From Apus apus (taxonomy: Eukaryota; Chordata; Aves; Apodiformes; Apodidae): a stretch of 64,000 bases of DNA. Each line of letters begins with the position of its first letter. The first letter of the stretch is position 1. Shown here one piece after another: positions 38,034-49,270 of this stretch. The stretch is taken from contig NC_067287.1 of assembly GCF_020740795.1 (NCBI RefSeq), forward strand, positions 33,783,501-33,847,500, given 5' to 3'. The position numbers were made by a program, and so were the translations under genes. The notes below the pieces were generated by a model. The model ran no database searches and was not told the origin of the DNA. It saw nothing but the letters and a program-made list of their open reading frames with translations.

Positions 38034-39980
38034 CTGAACAAAATACAACATTTCATCCAGAAACTTGTTTTGAAGGGGATATTGTGTGGCGAGTTGTGAC
38101 TTTCCACATCCTTGTTGTTTCAAATGTGGTAGCTGATACTGTCAAGAAAGCTGTTAACCCACAGTATATCACAGGACGTCCTGAAAGGCATGTGCTGCTC
38201 CTGATGGGAAGGCTAGGATGTGAAGTTGACTCACCTAGGCAGGTGGCAAGAATAATTAAATAGAGGGCAAAAAACCCTTATCTTTAATACCTTATGGTAG
38301 TAGTCCACTCAAAAGACAAAGTGTAGGAAAACCCTGGATGGATAATGTATCTAACTCCTCCTTCAGATAAATAACACACAGAAATAAATGCATTCTTCCT
38401 GCTAAAAGCCTGCAGAGTACAGAGAAAAAAACTCTCTCGCTATGCCTGCTAGGATATTTTTCTGGCTAGCAACTGGGCATTTCACTGTTCTTACAAATAA
38501 TTTTCAGATACTATTTACCTATTTATGGTATACGTAAGAATTTCCTGTTTAAAACTATCTGTCATTTACATCCCAGGAAACTGAGGTCAGAATGCATGAA
38601 AAAACCTTCCTTTGTCCTTGATTTCAAAGAAATTCACACCGTTTTTCTCCATAACATCCATTATCAGTTCTTTGAGCCTGTCCAACCCCCTAGTAAATCA
38701 CTTTAAAAACACTTCACAGTACTTTCACTTACAATTGAAATTAGGCTATCTTAGATATTTTGGAAAAGAAAAAAAAAAGATGCTTTTTGGAAGATGTTTG
38801 TCTGAATCAGGACCAATAGAGAAGCCTCTGGGCTAAGTTTTCAAACACTGATATGGTTTTGTTTTGCTACATAGATAATCCCACTGTTTGTGTGTCACCT
38901 ATAGGACTCCTGAACATAGGTGCATAGCATAAAATCTTTCATATCCACTGTTTCTAGGATTTTCTTTTGTGTTTAATATTGCAAATAAAATAAACGGTTT
39001 TACTTTTTACTGTGAACATTGGGTGTGAATGGAGAATCATTCAAATGTTAATACTTTACTTAACACTTCAGGAACATAAAATGCACTGCTTTTGTCACCT
39101 TTGCCTTCACATCCTGGGTTCCAGCTGATGAATAAGCAGACTGGAAATTATCACACGGGGTACATTCATGTGTAAAATGAAATTCCTATTAAAGTTCATT
39201 GCTTCAAATAAAATATGCTTTGTAGCTCTTCCTGTAGAGATTCCTGCTGAGTTGTGTCATGATATGCTGAAATCCAGTCTTTCTTCTCTCATCCTTCTGC
39301 TTAGCCCTAGAAGACAGTGATCTTTTTGATGAGGCTTTGTAAGGTTTTTGACAGAAAATGCCAACAATTATTTGATTCCTTGATTGGCGACCTACAGAAA
39401 GTGGTCTTGGGCCATCAGTTTTTTTAAACTGGATGTTCAGATACTTTCAGCTAAGATTTGTAAGTTATTTTGGGGGAGTGCACAGTAAATAGAAATCTTC
39501 AGCCCTACATACGGACAAGACTGCATGAAGATGGCTTGTGACATCTTCCAGTCCTCCAAGGCTATCCCAGAAGGTTTTGCACTCTCAGATAAACCCACAT
39601 GCCCCCGACCAGGAGAACACAACATATTTCTCCAGTGCATCTCTTTGTCCTGGTTTCTGACCCCGAGGCACTGCCAGGCTGAGTGCAGCACATGACTGGT
39701 CTGAGCTGTGCTTTCCCCTCAGGGACAAGCTCAGCATCATTTTGAAGAAGCAAGGTTATGTTTGTTTTGTTTACTCTTCATCTGCAGGCAAGTAACCAGC
39801 AACTCTGACATCAGTTCCTTATAATCCGGGTATTCTTCTTTCTAATTTTCTGGTGACAAAAATTTGAGCTTTTTCCAAAGTAATTCTGCAGTTTAAGTGC
39901 TATGTTAATTTGTATATTGCTGTCATCTGGGAACTCAGAATAACGAGGGCTTGCAGTTATGTTATCCACATGACATTAAT

Positions 39981-42337
39981 CATAGAACCACAGAATGCCA
40001 GGTTGGAAAGGACCTCAAGGATCATCTGGTCCAACCTTTCTAGGTGATATTATAGTTTATATGAGATGGCTCAGTCCTGTGTGTGGGAATTCACCACTTC
40101 CCTTAGGAGACCATTCCAACGTTTGACTGTCCTCATGGTAAAAAATGTATCTCTTGTGTCTAATTGGAGTCTCCCCACGAGGAACTTGTGCCCATTTCCC
40201 CTTGCTTTTCCATATGGCTTCTTGTAAATAGGGAGTCTCCATCTTCTTGGTAGCCACCCTTTAAATATTGGGACATTGTAATAAGGTCTCCCCAAAGCCT
40301 TCTCTTCTCAAGACTGAACAAACACAGTTTTCTTTAGCCTCTCCTCATATGGCACATTCTCCAGTCCTCTGGTCATCCGTGTGGTCCTTCTCAGGCTGGA
40401 TCCTCTCCAGCCTGTCTGCATCCTTTTTGCAGAGCAGGGACCAAAACTGAACACAATACCCCAGGTGTGGTCTGACAAGTCCTGAGTAGAGCAGGATGAT
40501 GACTTCTTTATCTCTGCTGGTGATGCCCTTGTTGATGCAGCCCAGCATCCTGGTGGCTTTCTTTGCTGCTGCAGCACACTGGTCACTCATGGTGAGCCTG
40601 TTATCCACCAAGACCCCCAGGTCCCTTTCCACAGGACTGCTCTCCAGCCAGGTGGGTCCCAGTCTGAACTACACCCCTGGGTTATGTGTTCCCAGGTGCA
40701 AGACCTTACTCTTCTTCCCACTGAATTTCATAAGGTTCCTGCTAGCCCACTCTTCCAGCCTGTCTAGGTCATCTTGGAGAGTGGCTCTCCCTTCTGGAGT
40801 GTCAACCTCTCCACTCATCTTGGTGTCATCAGCAAAGTTCATCAGGGTGCTCTTGATCCCAACATCCAGGCCACTAATGAAGATGTTACACAGCACAGGG
40901 CCCAATATCAGTTCCTGGGGGACCCCACTTGTGACCGGTTGTAAGTTTGAGGAGGAACTATTTACTATCACCCTCTGGGTACGTTATGTCAGCCAGTTCC
41001 CCACCCACAGACCATTTGTCCAGGCTGTAACAAGTCAGTTTCTCCAGGAGGAGGCCTTGGGGGGGACTGTATCAAAAGCCTTGCAGAAGCCCAGGTATGT
41101 GGTGTCCACCGCTCACCCTGTGTCATCCCAGTGGGTGGCTCTGTCATAGAAGGTTATCAGGTTTGTCAAGCACCATGTGGCCCTGGAAAATCCACATTGG
41201 CTTTTCCCAATTGCATGCTTCAAGTGACTTGTGACTGTCCCCAGGAGGATTTGCTCATGACCTCTCCAGAGACTGAAGTGAGGTTAATGGGTCTGTAATT
41301 ACCTGGGTCTTCCTTTGAACCTTCTTATAGATGGCGGTGACATGAGCCTTCCTCCAGTCCTCAGGGACGTCTCCCAATCTCCATGACTTCTCAAAGATTG
41401 AGACAATGCAATGACATCAGCAGCTCTCTCAGCACCCCAGGCATCCATTGATTTGTACAGGTCAAGCTCCTGTTAGAGGTGTCACACCAACTCTTCAAGC
41501 ACTGATGGTGGGTCGGTGTCTGCATCAACCTGGATTTTTGTTCCTGTGGCCTGGGACCCAACGCACTGGTAAAGACAGGGGTGAAGAAGGTGTTGAGGAC
41601 CTCTGTCTTTTCAGCATTGTTGGTGACTTTTTCACCTCTCCTGTTTAATAGTGGGCCAATATTATTCCTCGGCTTCTGCTTGTGGTTAACATATCTGAAG
41701 AACCCTTTCTTCAAGTTATTGACATCTCTGGCCAGTGTCAGCTCAAGCTGAGCTTTTGCTTTCCTTACTGTTTTCTCTGCATGCCCTGTCATTTTCAAGC
41801 AGTAATGTTCCACTTTTTCACCTCTGGTCCATATCCCTTTTGTTTCTGAGCAGACCCAGAAGCTCACACAGTGATACCAAGGGGGTCTCTTGCTCTGCCT
41901 CCTTCCCTTGTCTTTAGAGGAGATTAACTGTTTTTGCTTATCTAGGAGAGTGTTCTTGAAAAACTCCCAGCATTAACTAGCTTCTTTACCCTCCATGGAA
42001 GCTTCTCACAGGATCCCTTCCAACTGAGCCCTGAGCAAGCTGAAGTTTGCTCTTCTAAAATCTAAAACCTTTGTCTTGGAATTAACCTTCATCATGCTCA
42101 GCAGTATCCCAACCTCCACAAAACTGTGGTCACTGCAGCCAAGTCTGTCATAACCCATATACTACAGAGCAGGTTTTCTTGGTTAGTGAGTAGGAAGTCC
42201 AGCTGTGCCCCATTTCTGGCTGGCACATCCAACGTTTGTGTGAGGAAGCTGTCTCGTACACATTCCAGGAACTTGAGGGATATCAGGTGAACTGCAGTGT
42301 TGTTCTTCTGGCAAATGTCTTTAAACATTCCCTAAGT
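39981..42337 (-). mobile_element. Long 5'-truncated CR1 LINE with ORF2 remains
   Basis: This is the largest repeat here, about 2.36 kb, with its 3' terminus at the left (CATAGAACCACAGAATGCC). Reading leftward it contains the end of the endonuclease domain, the linker, the reverse transcriptase and the conserved C-terminal region, then a 3' untranslated tail. The 5' end is missing, as in most CR1 insertions caused by incomplete reverse transcription. The coding part is broken by several frame changes, so the copy is dead. Upstream DNA past 42,337 shows no more CR1. Confidence 0.97.
40071..42328 (-). pseudogene. CR1 ORF2 (endonuclease/reverse transcriptase) remnant
   Basis: ORF2 of CR1 normally encodes an apurinic-type endonuclease followed by reverse transcriptase for target-primed reverse transcription. 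Visible pieces, 5' to 3' on the minus strand: the endonuclease end at 42,328-42,098 (LKFLECVRDSFLTQT, QLDFLLTNQENLL); the linker at 41,867-41,391 (KKGFFRYVNHKQKPRNNIG); the RT core at 40,971-40,669 (SGVPQELILGPVLCNIFISG, then NFADDTK with the catalytic-type ADD at 40,825-40,833); the C-terminal region at 40,632-40,345 and 40,295-40,071 (MRTVKRWNGLLREVVNSH). These lie in at least three changing frames, so it cannot be translated as one protein. The overlapping 217-codon plus-strand frame is only its shadow. Confidence 0.93.
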
Positions 42338-44949
42338 CTCTTGCCATTGAACTGTGACCTGTTAACCAGAGATGTTAATTTCAGATCCAGTATGCTTAGT
42401 CAAAACAAATGTATAGAATTGTTTGCTTAGCAAAGTATCCTCTAGAAAAGAACAGAGGTAGAGAACTAAGAACTGCAGAACAGGCTTTTCTTGTGCCAAA
42501 CCTAAAGAAAAAAATATCTGTGCACTTTGCATTGAGAGTTAATTTTTCTTGTGCTACTATTAGCACTTCCACTTAGCCTCTATTTTTTTGCTTATGCAAT
42601 AAGCCTCCACTTTCCTGAGTCACTTCAAATTGCTAAAGCAGGCTGGAAATGTGCTGTCCCACATACTGTTGTAATAGCTGTAATTAATTTCCTTGGAAGT
42701 ATTCCTGAAAACCTTAAGCTATAAATCTATATTTCATGTGAGACTGGGCAGTTATGTTGTCTTTAAACAGGTACATGATGCAGCTCTAGACCTAATGTCA
42801 TCTATTTTAATGTAATAGTTTAGAGGGTGGGCCTGCAAGCTTCAGATCTCCCTTAGGTGTATATTCTGTTTACAAATCATGTCCTTTCCTACCTAACTGT
42901 ATGTCTCTATTGCCATCAACCTCCACTGAGTTACTCTGTTAGGCTGTTACATTAGTTTCAGCTGTTGCCAAATGTGAGGGATTATTTTACTTGCATCTTC
43001 CTATTATACCCCGAGTTCTGTTAGCAGGTGGCTGATGTAGATAAACCCCATGGGGAAGGGAAATGGGGAGGGTATTTTATTTTTTCTTCCCTTGGGGATC
43101 CACTGAGCACCATCAGGGAAAGACGAGGCATTTGAGTGATTAGCAATAGCAAGTTAGAAGTCTGCAGCAAGAGGTGGCATCAGAGGGGATGAAATTAGTC
43201 TCCCAGGGGTTGAGGATGACTCAGCAGAACTTGCTTTAACTCAGAAATTCAGTGGAAATGAGAAACACAGTGAACAGGTAGAGCTGTTCATGGATCTTTA
43301 TTTCTATATGGTCATTCCCAGTTGCTTTTCCAGACTTAAAATGTTAAATATGTTGGCCTATATTCCAGCATGTAGGAAAGCCCTTTTTATACAAATGCAG
43401 CTCCTAGTTTAAAAAAAAAAATTTCATCTCTCTGAGAGGAGATAGAGGATATTTAACAAAAGAATATATGCATAGACAGACCCTTAATCTCAGCATAATT
43501 TGTGGTCCTACAGCACTGGCCTTTTATAACAGCAATGTGATACTTTTTATCCCCACATATCAATGGGAAATCCATCTCTCCTATTCAACTATCGAGCTCC
43601 ATTTTTGTCCTACCTTTTTGTCCTACCATCAAAAAACAGAAAACTCCTATGCTGCAGCATGAAAGGACTCCCACACTACTCCTACTGCACCTGCCTAGAT
43701 TGACTCAGGTGCACTAGAAGTGAGGCTTTGGCAGTTTAGTCTGACAACTTTCTAACCTTGTTTCCTCTTCCAGCGGCCATATTTCAGAAATATATCTTTG
43801 GATTGAATTCTTCTTTTTAAAATATGGCTTACTCAAGATACAACATCTATCATTACGGCAAGTTTAGGAAGGTAGATTTGTTAAACATTTGACTACATCC
43901 CTTACTTTTTTGAAGGATCTTGGTTACTCATTCCTTCTCTATTGGAACAAAAGGACCGATGCTACTTCAAACTTTTACTCTAACTGGATGAACCATTGTA
44001 TTAAACTTTTTTTCTAGTTACATGATTCCTCAAGACTAGAATTTTCATCTGCATTCAACTTTAACCGCTGCACATATCCATTTGGTTCTGCTGCAACATT
44101 TTTTCCTCTGAAAAATGCTATAAGCGAACCTGTATGCTATGTATAATTTTACATGAAATGCAGCAATTCCTTGTAGCTTCTGCACTCTTCCAAAAATACT
44201 CCTCACAGTCAAGTTGCTTTGCCTGATTACCTGGCAATAGGATTAACCATAATCTTTTGAAATGGCAAATGCTTTGCAATTTATTAGTTTCTGAATTAAA
44301 GTCCTTTCCAAGTATCTTACTTTGCAAAAGGAACCCTGTAATTCCAGGTAACCTTCTTTAAGTGCTTTCCTTGGTTTCTGAGAATTTTGAATTCCATTCT
44401 GAGGGGTTTTAGAAGTTTTATTGCTGATAACGTGTGGCGTTCAGGAACCAGTCAGCCTGGCACAGGACAGCTTCATTTATTGTCTGACTTTCAGCTGATT
44501 AGTATGATCACATACAACTTCCATAGAGCTTATTAGAAATATTTAACTTCCTTGCATGAAGCTTCTTAATAAAGGAGTTTCCCCAGAAAAAATGTATTTC
44601 TGTATGGGATGTCAGTGTGACTTAGCACATTCCTTTCCTACTAAAAAGAAGCCCACATTTTTTTCCTCACCCTTTGCCTTACTATCTCTTTCTATGGGCC
44701 TTTAGACCTGTTCTAGGATGACTTTAAGACACCTAGAATCAATTCCCTTCATTATTTGTTTGCATGCAAACAAATAAAGCTAGATTATGAAAACATACCG
44801 GTGAGTTCTGGTCAGTTTCACCTACCCTGGCACTGTTTGTCACCACCTTTCCCAAATTCTGGTTTACCTTTTCTTTGCAATTTACAGCATTTGCAAAGAG
44901 AGCAATCGGTGCCGGTCAGTGGTGTTGTTTGCAGTGACTGAAGATGAAA
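42338..44949. other. Region upstream of the CpG island
   Basis: AT-rich DNA with no exon recognised. Near its right end it holds a 26-bp palindrome (listed separately). CpG dinucleotides begin to rise from about 44,797. Distal regulatory elements of the island promoter could lie here, but none can be identified by eye beyond the palindrome. Confidence 0.5.
44752..44777. promoter_or_regulatory. 26-bp perfect palindrome with forkhead-like half sites
   Basis: The half site TTATTTGTTTGCA is followed directly, with no spacer, by its exact reverse complement TGCAAACAAATAA. Each half contains TGTTTGC / GCAAACA, close to the forkhead core. The centre TTTGCATGCAAA contains two overlapping ATGCAAA octamer-like sites. 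It lies about 170-200 bp left of the CpG island edge, a plausible position for a cis-regulatory element. The symmetry is seen directly, while the binding role is inferred. Confidence 0.5.
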
Positions 44950-45283
44950 CTGCCCAGGTTTCCCGGCCCGGGCTGCAGGCCGGGCTGGGCGTGCCCCGTC
45001 TCTTCCGCCCGCAGCCCAGGACGTGGCCACGCCGTGTTCGGTGCTGAACAGCTCAAGCTTACGTCCTAGCCTCGTTAAAATAGAATTTAATTATTTCCCA
45101 TGCCCTGGAACAAGAAATCAGCCAACGGTTATCCACGTTGGGCTTTTCAGTCGAGTGGGTAACTTGATTCGCGGCTTTGTTAGCATCACGCTCCTGCACC
45201 AGAGGAAGTTGCTTCTCTCCCCTTTCCTCGCTGCAAACCACCCTGGTTTTTTAACCTCGGTGCGAAGACTGCGGCTCTCAAAA

Positions 45284-45290
45284 TGACGTC
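45284..45290 (+). promoter_or_regulatory. CRE-like site (TGACGTC)
   Basis: TGACGTC within AAAATGACGTCTGCAG matches seven of eight bases of the CREB/ATF palindrome TGACGTCA. Location inside the CpG island core makes function plausible. An ATG also occurs here, starting a 92-codon frame, but that frame looks like GC-rich noise. Confidence 0.45.
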
Positions 45291-45376
45291 TGCAGCGCGA
45301 CCCAGCCGGGTGAAGCCGAGGGCGGCCTGGGCGGTGCTCGGGAGGGAGCAGGGGGCCTCGCTGGCCGCGCCGCCGC

Positions 45377-45400
45377 GGGGAGGGAGGGAGGGAGGGAGGG
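45377..45400 (+). promoter_or_regulatory. (GGGA)n G-quadruplex motif
   Basis: An initial GGGG is followed by five further GGG runs separated by single A. This is a classic intramolecular G-quadruplex motif on the plus strand with one-base loops. Such motifs are common near vertebrate start sites and also form variable microsatellites. Confidence 0.75.
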
Positions 45401-45755
45401 AGAGCAGCGCGGCCATTCGCAGCTCCTTGAGCCGGGGCAGGACAAAGCCGGGCCTGACGGCTGCCCTGGCGTTTCTTCGCCTTCCTCTGGGCGAGCCAGC
45501 CTTTGTGGCGCCACGCAAAGCCAACAACGGCAGGGCCTCGTGGGCGGCAGCGGTTTTTTGAACCCGCCGCATCCTTTCATGACTTCACGAAACTCCCCGG
45601 GCTGGAGCAGCTGGGCAGGCGGGCGGGCGGCCCCGTCGTTGCGCAGCCCCAAGCGCACCCCCACACCCCGGTGCTGAGCGAGCAGGGCTCGCCGGGAGGT
45701 GGCTACACGGGGTGTTCCTGCCCGTGCCCGCGGGCAGCCCGGCTAAGGCCGCCAG

Positions 45756-45769
45756 CCCCGCCCCGGAAG
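45756..45769 (+). promoter_or_regulatory. Overlapping GC box and ETS site
   Basis: CCCCGCCCC (Sp1/KLF site on the opposite strand) runs directly into CCGGAAG, the core recognised by ETS/GABP factors. The combination is typical of TATA-less CpG-island promoters and may lie close to the start site. The motif match is direct, and its use is inferred. Confidence 0.45.
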
Positions 45770-45844
45770 GCCCGCGCCGCAGGACGGCGTTTCCGCGCCC
45801 TTCGCCTTCCCTCCGGGGACACAACCCCGCAGGATCAACGCGAA

Positions 45845-45892
45845 AACAAACAAAAAACAAACAAAAAAACAAACAAACAAAACAAAACCAAG
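45845..45892 (+). repeat. (CAAA)n simple repeat inside the CpG island
   Basis: A run of ACAAACAAAAAACAAAC-type sequence interrupts the GC-rich island, ending in CAAAACAAAACC. It gives the Lys/Thr/Asn-rich stretch in one overlapping frame. It is simple sequence, probably transcribed in the first exon if that exon ends at 45,955. Confidence 0.8.
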
Positions 45893-45952
45893 GCTAGGAA
45901 GGCTTTCGGTGGGTCTGTGACGCAGGAAGATCGCACAGCTCCCGAAGGCAGG

Positions 45953-45961
45953 CAGGTGAGA
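45953..45961 (+). other. Candidate first-exon splice donor
   Basis: CAG|GTGAGA matches the vertebrate donor consensus well, so the exon would end at 45,955. A second donor, CAG|GTGCGG, would end an exon at 46,191. The second follows an in-frame ATG at 46,120 whose short peptide begins MLQFLLRLPFPGAFPGAGRA and is hydrophobic enough to be a start of a secreted or membrane protein. Both are only candidates. The first exon may be entirely untranslated. Confidence 0.35.
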
Positions 45962-46227
45962 GCCTAGTGTTCCCCAGGGCGGGAGCGGGCGGTTGCACGC
46001 GAGGGGAGGCTGAGGCGAAGCACCGGGCGGCTTCGCCACATGCGGCTTCAAACGCCGGTGCCGGCGGGGATTCCCGCTGCAGGGCGAGGCCTCGGGTGTC
46101 CTCTTCTGCTTGGGCCGGCATGCTCCAGTTCCTGCTAAGATTGCCGTTTCCTGGAGCCTTTCCCGGCGCAGGGAGAGCAGCTGAGGAGCAGGTGCGGATG
46201 CGCTGAAACCTTCTTGGCCTCTTTGCT

Positions 46228-46270
46228 GGGGTTTGCTGGGGTTCGTCGTTGTTGGGGTTGTTGTTTGGGG
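46228..46270 (+). other. Second G-quadruplex-like motif
   Basis: Four GGGG runs (46,228-46,231; 46,238-46,241; 46,254-46,257; 46,267-46,270) are separated by T-rich loops of 6, 12 and 9 bases. It lies just right of the island core, where the first intron would start. Loops are long, so stability is uncertain. Confidence 0.5.
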
Positions 46271-46560
46271 TTCTTTTCATTTTAGTGATTCTTTTTATTT
46301 TTTTTTTTTTTAATTTTTTTTTAAGAAGTGCTCGTGGCTTACTCGTTCTTCAGTTTCAGAATATTCCAAGTCTTACGAATCTTTGGAAGAACCTGCAGGA
46401 AGCAGAGGCTGATCTGAAGCGCTGATGTTGCGCTGGGTGCGGGGGGGCAGCTGGTGTGGGAGCTGGTCGTGGCACACTCTTGCACAAGGGGTTGCTGGTG
46501 TGTGAAAGAGCTCGTCTGAGCCGTCATCAGTTTGTCTGGACGGTGGGCTGGTTGCTAGTG

Positions 46561-47136
46561 TCAAGTCATGGGCAGTGATGTCGGAAGCATCCCCTGGAAG
46601 CTGTTTGTTTTTTTTTTTAAACTGAGTGGATCGTCAAGTTCCTATTACTGCTTAGTAATTACTGGAATCGTCCAGATCTTCTTGCACATGCCTGGTATTT
46701 CCTGGTAATTTATGAGTGTGTGATAAGTTCAGTGTCCTCCGAGGGCTGTAATGGCACAGCCTGTGGACGTTGTTCAGGTGTAGAGCTGATGCCTTTGGGT
46801 GTCAATACAGCTGGTAATGTGCCAGCCCAGTAATGCTTAATCAGTGGTTTATGATTTTTATTTATTTATTATGGAAAAATGAGTTAATTGGATGAAGTAG
46901 CTTCTTTGTAACAGCCTTGTGTTGTGGATCTCCGATTATTTTTCTGACCTGAAATTCCATTTCAAAAACAAACAGAAGGGTGTCTGAGATGTGTGTGAAA
47001 TCTTGCAGTGTGTTTTTCCTACGTAGAAGTTAAAATTTGCACTGTAATTTGTATTTTAAATGTGCAAATTTAAAACAAACTTGCATAGCCACCATTTGCT
47101 TTGCAGATCCATGCATGGCTGAAAAATAAACCCACA
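46561..47136. other. Presumed start of first intron
   Basis: AT-rich sequence just after the CpG island with clear T and G excess. In the line at 46,741, G outnumbers C by 23 to 10 and T outnumbers A by 17 to 10. This fits a transcribed plus strand downstream of a promoter. No exon is seen. Confidence 0.45.
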
Positions 47137-47773
47137 CATGAACATGAGCCAGCAGTGTGCCCAGGTGGCCCAGAAGGCCAATGACATCCTGGCTTGTATC
47201 AGGAATAGTCTGGCCAGCAGAAGCAGGGATCTGATTCTCCCCCTGTACTCAGCACTGGTGAGGTCTCACCACGAGTCCTATGTCCAGTTCTGGGCCCCTC
47301 ACTTCAAGCAGGATATTGAGGTGCTGGAGCAGGTCCAGAGGAGAGCAGTAAGGCTGGTGAAAGGACTAAAGTCTTATAGGGAGAGGCTGAGGGAGCTGGG
47401 GTTGTTTAGCCTGGAGAAGAGGAGACTCAGGGGGGACCTCATCACTCTCTTCACATACCTGAAGGGAGGTTGTAGGCAGGTGAGGGCTGGGCTCTTTTTC
47501 CAGCCAACTAGCAACAAGACAAGAGGGCATGGCCTCATGCTGCTCCAGATGAGATTTAGGTTGGATATTAGGAAGTACTTCCCCACGGAGAGGGTGATTA
47601 GACATTGGAATGGACTTCCCAGGGAAGTGGAGGAGGCACCGTCCCTGGACATGTTCAGGGAAAGGCTGGATGTGACTCGTAGTGCCAAGGTCTAGCTGAT
47701 GTGGTCGTGTTCGGTCATAGGCTGGACTGGATGATCTTAAAGGTCTTTTCCAGCCTTGGGGATTCTGTGATTC
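47137..47773 (+). mobile_element. CR1 LINE 3'-end fragment with open C-terminal ORF2
   Basis: The only plus-strand CR1 here, about 637 bp. It starts abruptly in ORF2 at ACATGAGCCAGCAGTGTGCC and ends with the CR1 tail GATTCTGTGATTC. An uninterrupted frame at 47,138-47,695 (185 codons) covers the C-terminal part of ORF2: [60 protein letters not shown] and [18 protein letters not shown]. The intact frame suggests it is younger than the other copies. It is still a 5'-truncated fragment with no endonuclease and no catalytic RT core, so it cannot move by itself. Confidence 0.96.
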
Positions 47774-49270
47774 ACTTTATCAGGAAAAATGAGACACATT
47801 TCTTTCCCACAGAAAGGCTTATTATTAGTAGTAGTAGTAAATAATCACAACCCTCCTAATTGCAGTTTCTCTGCAAATTTTCCTAGTGTGAGTGCTGTCA
47901 GGCCCTCCTCTGCCAGCCAGCAGACAGTGCACTTTTGCCCCCCTGCCTTGCAGGCAGGTGCTGCACATCTCACTGGCTCTCAAGATGTGGAACAGGCAAG
48001 TTTCGTACTTTTGTGGTGTTTCCTCAATAGTGAGATAATTACGGTACTAACAAGTAACCGGTTGTACTCAAGAATTTCTTACCACAAATGAAAAATAGGT
48101 CTGTGTGTGTTCATTCAGTTTAGATTTAATGGTGTTTTGGCTATTTCCAGCATAGTCTGTGGAAAAGCTAATCATACTTGGTTTACTGGGATGCACTACT
48201 ACTTCAACAATAATGAAAATGTTTGTCAGAAAATTCTCATAGGCATTTGAAAATTGATCTTTGGTTATACTACCATGCCGCCCTTCTTGAACAGTCCAGT
48301 AGAAGCATCATTGCTGCTTGCTGATTTGTTTTTTTTTTCCTTTAGCACCACATTTTAATATAATTATATTATTACTTTAGTCTTAATTAGTCTTATGCTG
48401 TCATTGCCTTGGAATTGGTGAATATATGATGGCGTTTTGGGTTTGTAAGAAGTTGTTTGGGCAGATGCAGATCTGCTAAGTTTGGTGCATTGTCTAAGTG
48501 GGGCAAAAAGGTTTGAAATGTAGCAGTTGTGTCAAACAGCTGTACAACTTCCCATACACAGTCTTTGCCATCAAAAAGCCAGTTTCACATACGTGTGTCT
48601 GCAATAGAGTTGTATTAAGTATGGTTAAAAAACCCAAACAAACAGGAAAAAGAATGCAGCAAGTCCAATACATGATTAAATATTTCCTGATTGAATCCTT
48701 GGATTACTGTCAAAGTTAGTTCAGAGAAGGCTTTCTTTGAGTAATTTCTTTCCTTTGTACTCTACATTTATGATCTTTAAAGAGGATTAACTTACTGTGT
48801 GTTCCCTTCATGGTGCTCATTTACATATTTTATTTATACACAGTTAAGGCCTCTGAGCTCAAAGCACATCTTCCATGCATTTTGTTCTCTTTAATTAGTT
48901 TTTAGCCAGACCAACCACTACCAGAGTTTGCAAGAGGAATTTTTACTGGGATTTCTCTTCCTTGATTTTGTTCATGTTTCTGCACATCACATGGAACAAT
49001 TTATTGAAAAGCTTTTCTCTCTTTTTAAAAAGAGAATAGAAATTAACACTTGGAGAGTACTGATATGCATATACCATGTACAGCTTTGTATCTGATTTAG
49101 ATTTATCTTGACTTGTAATGCACTACTCCATTGAAGCTCATAATGGCTGCGGGTCATGTTCGTTTTCCCTGTATGCCTTGCGCCTTATCTCAGATTATCC
49201 ACTTATTTCTCTGGGCTGGGATTTAGAGTGGTGGTGTTTTGTTTTGTTTTTTTTGCTTTTTTCTTACTTG
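47774..49270. other. Presumed intron, no exon recognised
   Basis: T-rich AT-rich sequence with a short (TAG)n at about 47,826 and scattered poly-T runs. Short open frames are compositional. Nothing else is visible. Confidence 0.5.

Larger units (their letters stand above)
32481..39980. other. Gene-poor stretch with a few exon-like blocks
   Basis: No gene is recognised. An A/C-rich low-complexity tract lies at about 34,326-34,500. A plus-strand 91-codon frame (36,311-36,586) and a minus-strand 129-codon frame (37,734-38,123) read somewhat like protein but match nothing I know. The second has plausible splice sites and is listed separately. A hairpin lies at 37,073-37,095. Confidence 0.5.
44950..46560. 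promoter_or_regulatory. CpG island promoter
   Basis: GC- and CpG-rich block in AT-rich surroundings, densest at 45,260-46,205 with a weaker shoulder to 46,560. It has no TATA box but repeated GC boxes (GGGCGG near 45,322, 45,333, 45,542, 45,620 and 45,976). Such islands mark promoters of broadly expressed or developmental genes in vertebrates. Good donors on the plus strand and the T/G excess to the right favour rightward transcription. A divergent leftward transcript is not excluded. Open frames within it on both strands (up to 154 codons) are typical of stop-poor GC-rich DNA and match no known protein, so the gene cannot be named. Confidence 0.85.

Noticed and set aside
40496..41149. 217-codon plus-strand open frame
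   Set aside because: It is the antisense shadow of the CR1 ORF2 remnant at 39,981-42,337, not an independent gene.
45278..45967. Long open frames on both strands in the CpG island (92-154 codons)
   Set aside because: GC-rich DNA is poor in stop codons. The translations are Pro/Ala/Arg-rich noise and match no known protein.
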